From positions 97,001 to 161,000 of the forward strand of contig NC_079221.1 in NCBI RefSeq assembly GCF_029633865.1: a stretch of DNA of 64,000 bases, written 5' to 3'. The first letter of the stretch is position 1. Each line of letters opens with the position of its first letter. The DNA is from Lampris incognitus. Taxonomy: Eukaryota; Chordata; Actinopteri; Lampriformes; Lampridae. The notes beneath the pieces are model-generated. The model worked only from the letters and a program-made list of their open reading frames with translations, did not search any database and had not been told where the DNA came from. The translations under genes were made by a program, and so were the position numbers. Below are positions 38,260 through 51,660 of this stretch, piece after piece.

Positions 38260-39312
38260 AGCAACAAAGACTGTGTACCTAAGCAGATAAAACCCTTATA
38301 CTAAACCTATCCCAACCCTTACAAAAATATGTAGAAAGAGCCAGCCGCTAATTATATCCGGACCACAAGCTCCGAAACACTCCGTATCTTCCACCAGAAA
38401 TACCATTGCCGTGGTTAGCTTGGCTCCTGCTAACAATTTATCCCACAAATAATACCATAGCAAAAGAGACTGTCTTGGCGGTTGCCAAGCTAATCACTGC
38501 AGTGGCATTTCCGATGGTAAGTACAGAGCTTCTCGGTATGCAAAATTTGGATAAAGTTAACGGACGGCTCTTTCAACACGTTTGGGTTGGGGTTTGTATT
38601 AGAGTAGAGGTTTTACCTGCTCAGGCAGCAACTCCCACAGAAAACCCCACAGCAAGAGACCAACTCTTCGCGGTAGCCAAGCTCCGGTTTTTCCACACTG
38701 AACATACTAGGTTAACTTTATGGTTAGGGTTGAATGCCAGAGCCAACACATGTCAACTGAGCACCTCCGCCAATGCCCATGTGCTGGATTAGAAATACCC
38801 CCAGGATTAGGGTTAGGGATATGGATAGAGTTTGATTGGTTAAGTCTAGGGGCAATTTGGGTGTTTATTCGTTACAACTGATCTCCCAGTCTTATATCTT
38901 GATTATTTTATCCCGTTTTAAACTTGAAAAGTTGTTGGTGGGGTTTGGAACAATACAAGTGTTTTTTGTGTTTTTTCAAATTGAACTTTTCTGCAATTGC
39001 AATTTAATGTTTTAAAAGTTAAGAGTAAGGTTTAGGGTTAGATCAAATTGATCAATTTCTGCACTTTTTTCCTTTTTACCACTCAGAACATGCCCCTTCT
39101 CTTGATGCTCCCATAAAAGGAACATTGAACGTCATCTAAAGCACAGAGCTAGTGATTAAACAACTTCTCTGTACCTGCTTAGCGCTCAGGAAGAAGCACC
39201 CCAGCTCATCATCATGGGTGGCGGGACTCACTTTAGAAAAACATTTCTCACGATAAAAACTAAAGAACTTATCCCCGAAAGTAGGATTAGGTTTGGCTAA
39301 ATGTAACGGATG
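38260..39312 (+). repeat. D-block 1 (reversed cassette + U segment + extension)
   Basis: The palindromic cassette at 38260-38577 comes first and is the reverse complement of the C cassette, including its unique loop (CTGCTAACAATTTATCCCAC) and arm-specific bases (ACTGCAGTGG now in the right arm). After one more monomer the U segment starts at about 38,726 (GGTTGAATGCCAGAGCC) in the same direction as in the C-blocks. Where C-blocks have GGAGC plus poly-A, this block has GGAACATTGAACG and about 220 bp of extra sequence unlike the monomer, ending near GGCTAAATGTAACGG. Confidence 0.87.
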
Positions 39313-42300
39313 GCTCTCTCTTTCGGTTAGGGTTGGGTCAAGGGCTTCATCTGCTCTGGCACACAATCCTACAAAGAATACCACAGCAAGACACCAACCT
39401 CATCGCAGCAGCCAAGATAACCACGGCAATGGTATTTCTGATGGAAAGTACTGAGCTTTTCAAAGTAAAAGTTTTGCATAAAATGAACGGAGAGCGCTTT
39501 CTACATGTTTCACTTGAAGTAAGGTTTGGGTTAGGACTTATCTGCTCAGTCACACAATCCCACAAAAAAAATACAACAGAATAATTCTTAGCAGTAGCCA
39601 GGCTATCTATGGCAAAGTCATTTCTGAAAGAAAGAACCAAGCTTCTTAGAGTGAAAGTTTTGGATAAAATTAATGGAGTACTCTTTCTATATCTTTCGGT
39701 TAGGGATGAGTTAGGCTAAGATTTTTATCTGCTCGGGCAAACAATCCAACACACAATACCACAGCAACAGCGGCTAACTCTTCGCAGTAGCAAAGCTCAC
39801 CATGGCAATGACATTTCTGATGGAACGTACCAAGCTTCTCGGAGTGACAGTTTTTCGATCTTATTAACGTATGCACTTTCTACAATGTTTCGGTTTGGTT
39901 GGCGCAAGGGATTTACCTGCTCAGGCAGACAATCCCACAGCAACAGAGAATTACTTCATCGTAGACAAGCTAACCACAGCAATGGCACTGCTCTTCTCAA
40001 GTACCGAGCTGCTGAGTGATACTTTCTGGGCAAAAAATTGACAGAGGCCGTTTCCACATGTTTCACTTAGGGTAAGGGTTTCATCAGCTGAGGCAGACAA
40101 TCGCACAGAGACTACCACAGCAACAAAGACTAACTCTTCGCAGTAGCCAAGCTCATTATGGCAATGGCATTTCTGATGAAAAGTACCAAGCTTCTCGGAG
40201 TGAAAGTTTTGGATAACATTGCTGAACAGCTCTTTCTCCATATTTCGCTTAGTTGTAAGGGTTTTATCAGCTCAGTCAGACAATCCCACAAACAAAATAC
40301 CACAACAGCGAATAATTCTTAGCAATAGCCAGGCTATCAATGGCAAAGTCATTTCTGAAAGAAAGAACCGAGCTACTTGGAGTGAAAGTTTTGGATAAAA
40401 TTAATGGAGGGCTCTTTCTACATTTTTCGATTAGGGATGAGTTAGGCTAAGATTTTAATCTGCTCAGGCAAACAATACCACAGCAATAGAACATGGAGTG
40501 ATAGGGTTAGGTAGTCGCATTGCTGAACGGCTCTTTCTACATATTTCGCTTAGTGTAAGGGTTTTATCAGCTCAGTCAGACAATCCCACAAAAAAATACA
40601 ACAACAAAGAATAATTCTTAGCAGTAGCCAGGCTATCTATGGCAAAGTCATTTCCGAAAGAAAGTACCAAGCTTCTCGGAGTGAAATCTGGATAAAATTA
40701 CTGGACCGCTCTTTCTACATGTTTCGCTAAGCGAAAGGGTTTTATCAGCTCAGACAAACAATCGCACAGAGAACACCACAGCAACAGAGAATGACTCTTC
40801 GTAGTAGCCAAGCTAACTGCAGCAATGGCATTCCTGATGGAAAGTGCCAAGCTTCACGAAGTGAAAGTTTTGTATAACATTAATGGACGGCACTTTCTAC
40901 ATGTTTCACTTACGGTAAGGGTTTTATCTGTTCAGGCGGACAAACCCACAGAAATACAACAACAACCGAGACTAACTATTCGTGGTAGCCAAGCTAACCA
41001 GGGCAATGGCATTTCTGATGGAAAGTACCAAGCTTTTTGGAGGGAAAGATTTGGGTAATATTAATGCCCGGCTTTTTTTTTTTTAACATATTTCGCTTAG
41101 TCTAAGGGTTTTATCCGTTTAGGCGGACAATCCCTCAGAAATACAACAGCAACAGAGACCAACTCTTCGTGGTAGCCAAGCTAACCACGGCAATGGAATT
41201 TCTGAAGCAAAGAATCGAGCTTCTTGGAGTGAATGTTTTGGATAAAATTAACAGACGGCTCTTTCTACATGTTTTGGTTGGGTTAGGGTAAGTGTGTTAC
41301 CTGTTTAAGCAGACAATCGCAGAAATACAACAGCAACAGGGACTAACTCTTCATTGTAGCCAAGCTAACTACGAAAATGGAATTTCTGATGGAAAGTACC
41401 AAGCTACTCGTAATAAAAGTTTTGGATAAAATCGCTGGACGGCTTTTTCTATATATTTCACTTAGTTGTAAGGGCATTATCTGCTCAGGCAGACAATCTC
41501 ACAGAGAATACCACAGCAACAGAGACTAACTCTTCGCAGTAGCGAAGCTAACAACGGCAATGGCATTTCTGAAGTTAAGAACCGAGCTTCTCGGACTGAA
41601 AATGTTGGATGAAATTAACGGAGTGCTTTCTAAATGTTTCACTTAGAGTAAGGGTTTTATCTGTTTAGGCGGACAATCCCTCAGAAATACAACAGCGACT
41701 AACTCTTTGTGGTAGCCAAGGTAACCACGGCAATGTCATTTTTGAAGGAAAAACCGAGCATCTTGGAGTGAAAGTTTGACAAAATTAACGGATGGCTCTT
41801 CTTACATGTTTTCGTTGGGTTAGGGTAAGTGTGTTACCTGTTTAAGCAGATAATCGCACAGAGAATACCATAGCAACAGAGACTATTCATTGTAACCAAG
41901 CGAACCACGGCAATGGCATTTATGATGTAAAGTAGAGGTACTCGTAAAAATTTTGAATAAAATTACCGAACGGCTCTTTCAACATATTTCACTTAGTATA
42001 AGGGGTTTATCAGCTCAGGCAGTCAATCGCACAGAGAATACCAGAGCAACGTAGACTAACTCTTTGCAGTAGCCAAGCTAACCACGGCAATTGCATTTCT
42101 GATGGCAAGTACCAAGCTTCTTGGAGTGAAAGTTTTGGATAAAACTAATGGACGGCTCTTTCTACATGTTTCACTTATGGTAAGAGTTTTATCAGCTCAG
42201 GCAGACAATCGCACAGAGAATATCACAGCAATAGAGACTAACTCTTCGCAGTAGCCAAGCTAACCACGCCAATTGCATTCCTGAGGGAAAGAACCAAGCT

Positions 42301-42408
42301 TCTCGTAGTAAAAGTTTTGGATAAAAAAATCAACGGATGGTCCTTGCTACATGTTTTGGTTGACGTAGTGTTTGAGTTTAGGGTCAAGTTTTTCTGCTCA
42401 GGCAGACA
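39313..42408 (+). repeat. Diverged monomer tract (about 17 copies)
   Basis: Direct monomers with many private changes and indels. Few copies keep the HindIII site. A GTTTTGGTTGGGTTAGGG type appears here and is typical of the D domain. I see nothing else in this stretch. Confidence 0.88.
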
Positions 42409-43080
42409 GTGCCCATGTGCTGGCTTAGCAATACCCCAATATGAGAGTTATGGAGATTGATGGGTTCAATTTGGATGTTTTTTCTTCTTTACAACTGATC
42501 TGCCACTGTCCTGTATCTTCATTAGTTTATCCCGTGTTAAACTTGAAAAATTGCTGGTGAGGTTTGGAGCATTATAAACGATTTTTTTAAAAAAAAATTT
42601 AGTTCTTTGCTATGGCAGTTTGTTTTTAGAGTTATGTTTCAATAAAATTGATAGATTTCTCCATTTTACCAATCAGAGGATGCATCTTGACTCAAAAGCA
42701 CAACTTGGGATTATCCACCGTTTATTCTGTTTTAAACTTGAAAAGTTGTTGGTGGGGTTTGGAGCATTATAAGTGATTCTTTTTTTTTTGGTTGAAGTTC
42801 ACTGCTATTGCAGTTTAATGTTTTTAGGGTTACGTTTAAAATAAAAGTAATTGATGGCTTTCTCAATTTTTTTCTTTTACCACTCAGAGCACGCTCTTTG
42901 CCTCAAAAGCACAGAGCTTGTAATCAAATGACTTCTCTGTACCTGCTTCATGCTCAGGCAGAAGCACCGCAGCTCATCATCGTGGGTGGCGGACTCGCAC
43001 TTAAAAAAATTTTCAAACCAAGAACGACAGAAATGACCGCTGAAAGTGTAGTCTTCTGAATCTTTTGGTTAGGATTAGGT
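42409..43080 (+). repeat. Two partial D-type U segments in tandem
   Basis: The first, 42,409 to about 42,698, starts inside U at GTGCCCATGTGCTGGC and breaks off after GACTCAAAAGCAC. The second, about 42,699-43,080, restarts at TTTAAACTTGAAAAGTTG and continues into the D extension (GTACCTGCTTCATGCTCAGG, GGGTGGCGGAC). Neither has a palindromic cassette. They look like products of unequal exchange within U. Confidence 0.8.
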
Positions 43081-43247
43081 TTGCATAATTTGACGGAAAT
43101 GGCATTTCTGATGGAAAGTACCGAGCTTCTCAAAATGAAAGTTTTGGATAAAATTAATGGCTGTCTCTTTCTACATCTTTTGGCCAGGGTTGGCGTGGGG
43201 TTAGCGAGGGTTTTTCCTACTCAAAAGTAGTTCCACAGACAATACCA
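43081..43247 (+). repeat. Single diverged monomer
   Basis: One monomer with the D-type TTTTGGCCAGGGTTGG variant, lying between the partial U segments and D-block 2. Confidence 0.85.
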
Positions 43248-44285
43248 CAGCAACAGGCAGTCTGCCTGAGCAGATAAAACTCTTATACTAAACCTATCCC
43301 AACCCTTACAGAAAGCCATCCGTTAATTATATCCAAACCTTAAGCTCCGTGACAGTATTTTCCGTCAAATACCATTGCCGTGGTTAGCTTGACTTCTGCT
43401 AAGAATTAATCCCACAAAGAACACCATAGCAACAGAGACTGTCTTGGCAGTTGCCAAGCTAACCATTGCAATGGCATTTCTGATGGAAAGTACAGAGCTT
43501 CGGATAAAAATCAACATATGGCTCTTTCAACACGTAAGGGTAGGGTTTGTGTTAAGGTAAAGTTTTTACCTGCTCAGGCAAAAAATCCCACAGCAACAGA
43601 GATTAACTCTTCATGTTAGCCACGCCAACCATGGCAATGGCATTTTTGACGGGAAATACTAGGCTTCTCCGAGTGAAAGGTAAGGGTTAGAATTGAATGC
43701 CAGAGCCAACACATGTCAACCAGGCGCCTCAACAATGCCAAAATACTGGCTTACAGATACACCCGGGTTTAGGGTTACGAATTTGGAGAGAGTTTGATGG
43801 ATTGGGTATAGGATCTGTTTGGAGGTTGTTTATTCTTTACACTTGATCCCCCATTGTCTTCCCTCTTGATTAGTTTACCCCGTTTTAAACTTGAAAAGTT
43901 GTTGGTGGGGTTTGCAGCAATACAAGTGGGTTTCTTTTATTGAATTGCACTTCTACAATTGTCATGTTTTTAGGGTTTGGACTAAGTTTGAGGGGTAGGT
44001 TTAAATAAAATTGATGAATTTCTACATTTTTGCACCTCCTTTTTACCACACAGAACATGCTCCTTCCTCTTGATAACTCCATAAAAGCAACACTGAACGG
44101 TCACCAAAAGCACAGAGTGAGTGATTAAACCACTTCTCTGTACCTGCTTCGCGGTCAGGGAGAAGCACCCCAGGCTCATCATGGTGGGTGGCGGGACTCA
44201 CACTTTAGAAAAACATTTCTCAAGATAAAAACTAAAGAAATTCTCTGAAATTAGTATTAGGTTTTGATAAACTCAACGGATTGCT
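43248..44285 (+). repeat. D-block 2
   Basis: Reversed cassette at 43248-43531, with a left arm shortened by deletion. U begins near 43,690 (AATTGAATGCCAGAGCC). The extension ends near 44,280. Closest in the loop to the C cassettes (AATCCCACAAAGAACACC). Confidence 0.85.
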
Positions 44286-45774
44286 CTATATCTTTTGGTT
44301 ACGGTTGGGGTAAGAGTTTTATCTGCTCTGGCAGACAATACCACAGCAATAGAGACCAACTCGTCGCAGTAGCCAAGCTAACCACGACAATGGTATTTCT
44401 GATGGAAAGTAGAGAGCTTCTCAGAGTAAAGGCTTTGCATAAAATTAACGGACAGCGCTTTCTACAAGTTTCGCTTGAGGTAGGATTTGGGTTAGGTTAA
44501 GGGTTTTATCTGCTCAGCCACACAATCCCAAAGAAAACACCACAGTAACAGAGACCAACTCTTCATAGTAGCCAAACTAACCACAACAAAGTCGTTTCTG
44601 ATGGAAAGTACCGAGCTTCTCGGAGTGATAGTTCCGGATGAAATTAACAGACGACTCTTTCTACATGTTTCACCCAAGGGTTTTATCTGCTCAGCCAGAT
44701 AATCCCAAAGAAATACCACAGCAACAGACAGTCTTGGTGGTAGCCAAGCCAACCTTGGCAATGGCATTTCTGATGGAGTAGCAAGCTTCTCGCAGCGATA
44801 GTTTTGGCTAAAATAAACGGATGGCTCTTTCTACATGTTTCGGTTGGTTTAAGTGTTTTACCCGCTCAGGCAGACAATCCCACACAAAATAGCACAGCAA
44901 CAGAGACTAACACTTCACGGTAGCCAAGCTAAACAGCAATGAAAATTCTGAAATAAAGTACCTACTTTCTCGTACTCGAAATTTTGGATCAAACTAACTG
45001 ACTTTCGTCATGTTTTGGTTGAGGTAGGGTTTTATCTGCTCAGGAAAACAATCTCACAGCAACAGAGACTAACCCTTCGCAGTAGCAAAGCTCACCACGG
45101 CAATGGCATTTCTGATGGAAAGTACCCAGCTTCTCGCAGTGACAGTTTTGGAACTTATTGACGTATGCTCTTTCTACAATGTTTCATTTTGGTTAGCCTA
45201 AGTGTTTTACCTGCTCAGGCAGACAATCCCACAGCAACAGAGACTAACTTCGTCGTAGACAAGCTAAACAGCAATGGCACTGCTCTTCTCAAGTACCGAC
45301 TTTCTGGGTGACAGTTTCGGAAAAAAAAATTTCACGGAGGCTGTTTCTACATGTTTCACTTAGAGTAAGGGTTTTATCAGCTCAGGCAGACAATGGCACA
45401 GAGAATACCACAGCAACAGAGACTAACTCTTCGTAGTAGCCAAGCTAACTACAGCAATGGCATTACTGATGGAAATTACCAAGCTTCTCGGAGTGAAAGT
45501 TTTGTATAACCTTAATGGACGGCTCTTTCTAAATGTTTCATTTATAGTAAGCATTTTATCTGTTCAGGCGGACAATCCCGCAGATATTACAATAGCAACA
45601 GAGACCAACTCTTCGTGGTAGCCAAGCTAACCACGGCAATGGCATTTTTGATGGAAAGTACCAAACTTCTCGGAGTAAAAGTTTTGGATAAAATTAATGG
45701 ACGCCTCTTTCTACATGTTTCGCTTAGTTGTAAGGGTTTTATCTGTTCAGGCGGACAATCCCGCAGAAATACAA
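44286..45774 (+). repeat. Diverged monomer tract (about 8 copies)
   Basis: Direct monomers in an order that is repeated after the LINE. The type with GTGATAGTTCCGGATG at about 44,607 recurs at 53,951, 56,847 and 61,367, which marks higher-order units of the D domain. Confidence 0.88.
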
Positions 45775-46830
45775 CAGCAAGAGACTGTCTGCCTAAGCCG
45801 ATAAAACCCTTATACTAAACCTAACCCTTACAAAAATATGTAGAAAGAGCCAGCCGCTAATTATATCCGAACCACAAGCTCCGAAACACTCAGTATCTTC
45901 CACCAGAAATACCATTGCCGTGGTTAGCTTGGCTCCTGCTAAGAATTAATCCCACAAATAATACCATAGCAACAGAGACTGTCTTGGAGGTTGCCAAGCT
46001 AACAATAGCATTTCTGATGGGAAGTAGAGCTTCTCGGTATGCAAGATTTGGATAAAATTAACAGGTGGCTCTTTCAACACGTTTGGGTTGGGTTAGGGTT
46101 TGTATTAGGGTAAAGGTTTTATCTGCTCAGGCAGCAAATCCCACAGTAAACCCCACAGCAACAGAGAACAACTCTTCGCGGTAGCCAAGCTAACCACAGC
46201 AACGGCATTTCAGATTGAAAATACTCGGTTAACTTTATGGTTAGGGTTGAATGCCAGAGCCAACACATGTCAACTGAGCACCACCGCCAATGCCCAAGTG
46301 CTGGACTAGAAATACCCCCAGAATTAGGGTTAGGGATATGGATAGAGTTTGATTGGTTAAGTCTAAGGGCAATTTGGGTGTTTATTCGTTACAACTGATC
46401 TCCCATCGTCTTATATCTTGATTACTTTTTCCTGTTTTAAACTTGAAAAGTTGTTGGTGGGGTTTGGAACAATACAAGTGTTTTTTGTTTGTCTTTTTTT
46501 TCAAATTGAACTTTTCTGCAATTGCAATTTAATTTTTTAAGAGTTAAGACTAAGGTTTAGATCAAATTGATGAATTTCTGCACTTTTTTTCCTTTTTACC
46601 ACTCAGAACATGCCCCTTCTCTTGATGCTCCCATGAAAGGAACATTGAACGTCATCTAAAGCACAGAGCTTGTGATTAAACCACTTCTGTGTACCCGCTT
46701 AGCGCTCAGGAAGAAGCACGCCAGCTCAACATCGTGGGTGGCGGGACTCACTTTAGAAAAACATTTCTCACGATAAAACTAAAGAACTTATCCCCGAAAG
46801 TAGGATTAGGTTTGGCTAAACGTAACGGAT
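45775..46830 (+). repeat. D-block 3
   Basis: Reversed cassette at 45775-46079. U from about 46,241, with a TTAGGGTTAGGG pair at about 46,325. The extension ends at about 46,830. Nearly the same as D-blocks 4 and 5. Confidence 0.87.
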
Positions 46831-47650
46831 GGCTCTATATCTTTCGGTTAGGGCAAGGCTTTCATCTGCTCTGGCACACAATCCTACAGAGAATACCACA
46901 GCAAGACACCAACTCGTCGCAGTAGCCAAGCTAACCACGGCAATGGTATTTCTAATGGAAAGTACTGAGCTTTTCAGAGTACAAGTTTTGCATAAAATTA
47001 ACGGAGAGAGCTTTCTACATGTTTCACTTGAGATAAGGTTAGGGCTTATCTGCTCAGTCAGACAATCCCACAAAAAAATAACACAACAGAGAATAACTTA
47101 GCAGTAGCCAAGCTATCCATGACAAAGTCATTTCTGATGGAAAATACTGAGCTTTTCCAACTGAAAGGTTTGGATAAAATTAAGATTGCTCTTTCTACAT
47201 CTTTCGCTTAGGGATGAGTTAGGCTAAGTGTGTTGTCTGCTCAGGCTAACAATACAACATCAACAGGGACTACCTCTTCGCAGTAGCATTTCTGAACATG
47301 AGTGATAGTTTCAGATAAAATTAACGGATTGCTCTTTCTAGATGTTTCGGTTGAGATAGGGTTAGGCTTTTACCTGCTAAGGCAGAAAATCTTAGAGAAT
47401 ACCAATGCAACAGAGAATAACTTCGATAGACAAGCTAACCACGATAATGGCATTTCAGATGGAATGTACCGAGCTGCTCGGAATAAAATCTTTGGATAAA
47501 ATTAAGGGTTGGGTCGTTCCACATCTTTTGGTTAGAGTAGAGTTACGGTAAGGGTTTTACCTGCTCAGGCAGCAAATCCCACAGTAAACCCCACAGCAAC
47601 AGAGACCAACTCTTCATAGTAGCCAAACTAACCACAGCAAAGTCATTTCT
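46831..47650 (+). repeat. Diverged monomer tract (about 5 copies)
   Basis: Direct monomers, a copy of 56.01-56.83 kb. The tract stops at GTCATTTCT, where the poly-T end of the LINE begins. Confidence 0.9.
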
Positions 47651-47903
47651 TTTTCTTTTTTTTTTTTTTAAATAAACTTCATTTTCCAATTTTCAAGTTT
47701 TTTTGGAACAGGTATACAAAGCACACGAACAACAACAAAAATAAACATGCAGTAATCCCCCCTCCCCCCCAAGGCTCAAAAAAAAAAGGACTACGCAGGG
47801 ATTTCTTATTCCAATTCCACATAACCATATCTTTGAAGAAAATATAAAGTTGTACACATATCTATAAGTATTTTCGTTACAACCAGGTAAATAAAAAGTA
47901 CAT
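47651..47903 (-). other. LINE 3' UTR and A-tail
   Basis: Non-coding end of the LINE. On the element strand it has a G-rich tract (47,757-47,770, seen here as a C-run with one T) close to the end and an interrupted poly-A tail. G-rich 3' UTR tracts are a known feature of many L1 elements. Confidence 0.7.
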
Positions 47904-49212
47904 TCAATAAAAGGGAAACCCTTCAATAAAGTCTATGAAAGGACTCCAGGTCAAAGTAAAGTTTTTGCGGGTTTTACATATTTTATATCGGAGCTTTTCT
48001 AAAAGTAGAAAGGACAGCACCTCCCTCAACCACTGCAAAAATGATGGCGCTTTATTTGACTTCCAGTTAAATAGGATAAGTCTGCGTGCTAGTAATGAGG
48101 CAAATGCTAGAGCATTTGCCTGCAAAGTTGTGACCTTACAGTTAGGGGGTGGTATGCCAAAGACGGCTGTGTGAAAATCGGGGTTTATGGTCTGTTTACA
48201 GATATGTGAGAATACATTAAATATCTGTCCCCAATAACTGTTGAGGGAGGGGCATGCCCAGAACATGTGTCCCACCGAGGCTGGACTATGACTGCACCTC
48301 GGACAGCTAGGGTCTGTGGTGGGAAAGATTCTGGCAAGCTTGTCCCCCGAGTAGTGAAGACGGTGAAGCACCTTAAACTGAATTAACCAATGTCGTATAC
48401 ACAATGAAGACGTATGAATACGAGTTAAGCTGTCCCGCCATGCCTCTTCAGAAAGCTCTACACCCAAATCTCTCTCCCATGCAGTTTTTGTTTTGTCCCA
48501 GGATATCTGTTTCAATCCCTGTATCAGTGTGTAAATTATAGAGACCCGTTTTTTCCCCAAAGGGATCCTTCTCTAGAATAACATCTAATTGGCTCCTGTT
48601 TGGCAGATACGGAAATGAGGGAAACACTTCCTTGGCAAAACTACGGATTTGAAGGTATCTAAAAAAATGGGATCTGGGTATGTAATGGTCTTTGGTAAGT
48701 GTTTCAAATGAGGCGAATGTTCCATCTTTAAATAGATCACAGAAAAACACCTGTCCATTTCTATGCCAAAGTTGAAATGTGTTATCTAACACAGATGGCA
48801 AGAAGAATTGATTATTTGCTACTGGAAAAAGACCGCTAGCATGCTTTAATCCAAAATGCCTCCTAAACTGGAGCCATATCCTAAGTGAGGCTTTAACCAC
48901 TGGGTTTGTTATTTGTATGTTACGATTATGTGGTAGTGGAGAGGTGAGTATCGGTAAAGGATTGGATAAGAGTTCCATGTGAACCCAATCTGTACCCTGT
49001 TGAGTCTCATATGTAAATGCCCAATGTAAAAGTTTTACAATGTTCGCAGCCCAGTAGTAACAAATAAAGTTAGGCAAACCTAATCCCCCTGTCTCCTTAG
49101 GGACCTCCAAGTATATTTTCTTCATCCTGGGGTTTGAATTGTTCCAGATGAATGATGAAATTAATCTATCTAATTGTTGAAAAGTTGTCTTAGGTATGAA
49201 TATGGGAATCAT
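47904..49212 (-). pseudogene. LINE ORF2, C-terminal part
   Basis: Two open pieces in different frames (48,448-49,212 and 47,904-48,560, overlapping by about 110 bp, so one frameshift lies in the overlap). The first has PKETGGLGLPNF, typical of the region just after the L1 reverse transcriptase. The second has a cysteine-histidine motif, C-x2-C-x8-H-x4-C (CPRC...GHMFWAC), the zinc-knuckle-like motif found at the end of L1-type ORF2 proteins. It ends at a stop at 47,904. Between 49,213 and 49,416 the same protein can be followed only through several stops. Confidence 0.85.
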
Positions 49213-49416
49213 TTGAAAGATAGAGAAATCTGGGTAAGACTGTCATTTTAACTATATTAATGCGGCCCGCTAATGAAATTGGTAGCGTTGACCACTTTTT
49301 AAAATCTTTTGTTTGTTCTATTAGTGTTTTAAAGTTATGGTTATATAACCTCCCCATTGTATGAGTGACTGATTCCTAAATATGTAAATACATTATGTTC
49401 AAGTTTGAATGGAAAG

Positions 49417-50690
49417 CTAGAGTAGTCTATCAGTGTGGTTAATCGGAAAAAGCAAGCTCTTTGAATAATTTATCTTATAACCTGACAGGCGACCAAAGTT
49501 ATCCAGGGTAAGTAATAGTCTTGATATAGATTCTATTGGGTTGGATATATATAACAGGTCATCTGCATAAAGTGATACCTTATGCAATTTACCACCTCTT
49601 GAGATACCTTTAATGCCATCCTCTGCCCTAAGAGCTATAGCGAGTGGCTCAATTGCCAAATCGAACAAGTAAGGAGAGAGGCTGCAGCCCTGTCTGCAGC
49701 CCCTATGGAGTGAAAAATAATCAGAAATAATATTATTCGTCCGCACTGCGGCTGTCGGTGAGCAATACAATATTTTAACCCATGCTAGGAATGTGAAACC
49801 AAAGCCAAACCTTTCTAGAACAGCAAATAGATATTGCCATTCGATGCGGTCAAATGCCTTCTCAGCATCTAAAGAAATCTCTACTTCTGTCTGTTCTACG
49901 GAATGTGGTGTGTATAGTACATTAAATAGGCGGCGCATGTTATAGAACGACTGCCTGCCTGGTATAAAACCAGTTTGATCAGGGTTAACAACCGTTGGGA
50001 CAACAGTTTCAATACGGGTGGCCAAGATTTTTTGTAAGGATTTTGTAGTCGCAATTCAACAAGCTTATAGGACGGTAGGAGCCACACATTAGGGGATCTT
50101 TTTCTAAGTAACACTGATATGATTGCCTGCATCATAGTTTGGGGCAATTTCTGTTGGTTAAACATTTCCTGATACATCAGGTTAAGTATTGGTGCCAGCT
50201 TGGTAGCAAATTCTTTATACATTTCAATTGTGAAACCATCCGGACCTGGTGCTTTGTTGCTCTGCATGGATTTAATTGCTTGTATCACTTCCTCTGTTGA
50301 TATCTCTCTGTCTATCTGTGCTCTGTCTTCAAGGGCAATTTTTGGTGTAGTCAGACCGTCTAAAAAAGTTGAAATATGCAACAAGTCGCTGGGCAGTTTT
50401 GAACTATAAAGGGTAATATAAAATTGTTTAAACTGGTTATTGATGGTGTCAGGGTCGGCAGTCTTGACCCCAGCTGCTGTGCAAATTTCAGAAATAGTGT
50501 TAGCGGCTATGGACTGTCTAACCTGATGGGCTAATAGTTTTCCAGCTTTCTCTCCATACTCATAAAATGTCTGTTTTGATTTAAAGAATAATTGTTCTGT
50601 TTGTTTAATGGAGAGATTGTCGAATTCTGTTTTTAATAATTTTTTCTTATAAAGTTCAGGTGTTGGGGAATCGGCATATGAACGGTCCAC
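49417..50690 (-). pseudogene. LINE ORF2, reverse transcriptase part
   Basis: Two overlapping open pieces (49,896-50,690 and 49,417-50,025) in different frames. In order they show KAPGPDGFT, QTGFIPGRQS, the first catalytic block SLDAEKAFDRIEW, GCRQGCSLSPYLFDL and the catalytic YADDLLY, then GYKINYSKS. These are the standard blocks of a non-LTR reverse transcriptase of the L1 clade, which copies the element RNA at a nicked genomic target. A frameshift lies between GFIPGRQS-like sequence and the preceding piece. Confidence 0.9.
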
Positions 50691-50716
50691 TTCCGCTATA
50701 CTATGGGACAGTTCTG

Positions 50717-51660
50717 TTAGACGTTGTTTATGTTTCTCTCTCTCTCATGTGCTGTGTATGAGATTATTTGGCCTCTAAGGTAGGCTTTGAGAGCCTCCCA
50801 AACAATAGTTAGTGGCATATCCAGAGTATGGTTGAATTCCATAAAGATATCTATCTGCTGGGAGAGAAAAATTTTAAAGGAGTCCCTGGACAGTAATAGA
50901 GGATCAAATTGCCAGGTGCGTTGGGGTTTAGGGCAGTCTATGAAACCTATATCTAGATGTACAGGACTATGATCCGAAATAATACTATTATATTGGCTCC
51001 CCCTAACCATAGGAAGGACCCTACTATCCAGGAGAAAAAAAATCAATCCTTGAGTAAGAATGGTGCACTGGGGAAAAAAAGGAGTATTGTTTAGTAGTTG
51101 GGTTGTTTCTTCTCCAGGGATCAAAAAGAGAGTAGGATTCCATAAATGAATGAATAACAGCACCTGCCTTCGAAACTTTACTATTAGGTCTTGGGTTTGA
51201 TCTGTAATACACAATTAAAATCTCCCCCCAATATTAATCGGTAATTATTTAAGTCTGGGAGGGCTGCTATGAAACTAGAGAAAAAAAGTGGGTCATCCCA
51301 GTTTGGTCCATATACATTTGCCAGTGCCACAAGTGTACCATACAGGTTACCCGTCACTATCACATACCTTCCCCTGGGGTCAGAAATAGTCAGTTGTGGA
51401 ACGAATGGGATACCCTTCCTGATCAAGATGGCCGTGCCCCGCGTTCTGTTCTCATTCCTGGAACAGAAAATTTGTCCTATCCAAGCTTTTTTTAGTTTTG
51501 TGTGTTCACTTGACCGAAGGTGGGTTTCCTGTAAGAACATGACATCAGCTCTCAAAGATTTTAAATGTACAAAAACCCTACTACGCTTTACTGGATTGTG
51601 AATTCCCTTTATATTCCAGCTCAAAAAACGAAGATAACCTGTATTCTGAGTGTCAAACAT
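50717..51660 (-). pseudogene. LINE ORF2, endonuclease part
   Basis: Two open pieces (51,184-51,660 and 50,717-51,214), overlapping and frameshifted. From the probable start at 51,660 the first shows LSWNIKG, MFLQETHL, RGTAILIRK, NVYGPN and LGGDFN. The second supplies SDHSPVHL. These are the metal-binding and catalytic motifs of the AP-endonuclease-like domain of L1 elements, which nicks the target DNA. All key residues are visible, but no single frame holds them. A further frame change or break separates this piece from the reverse transcriptase part near 50,700. Confidence 0.9.
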
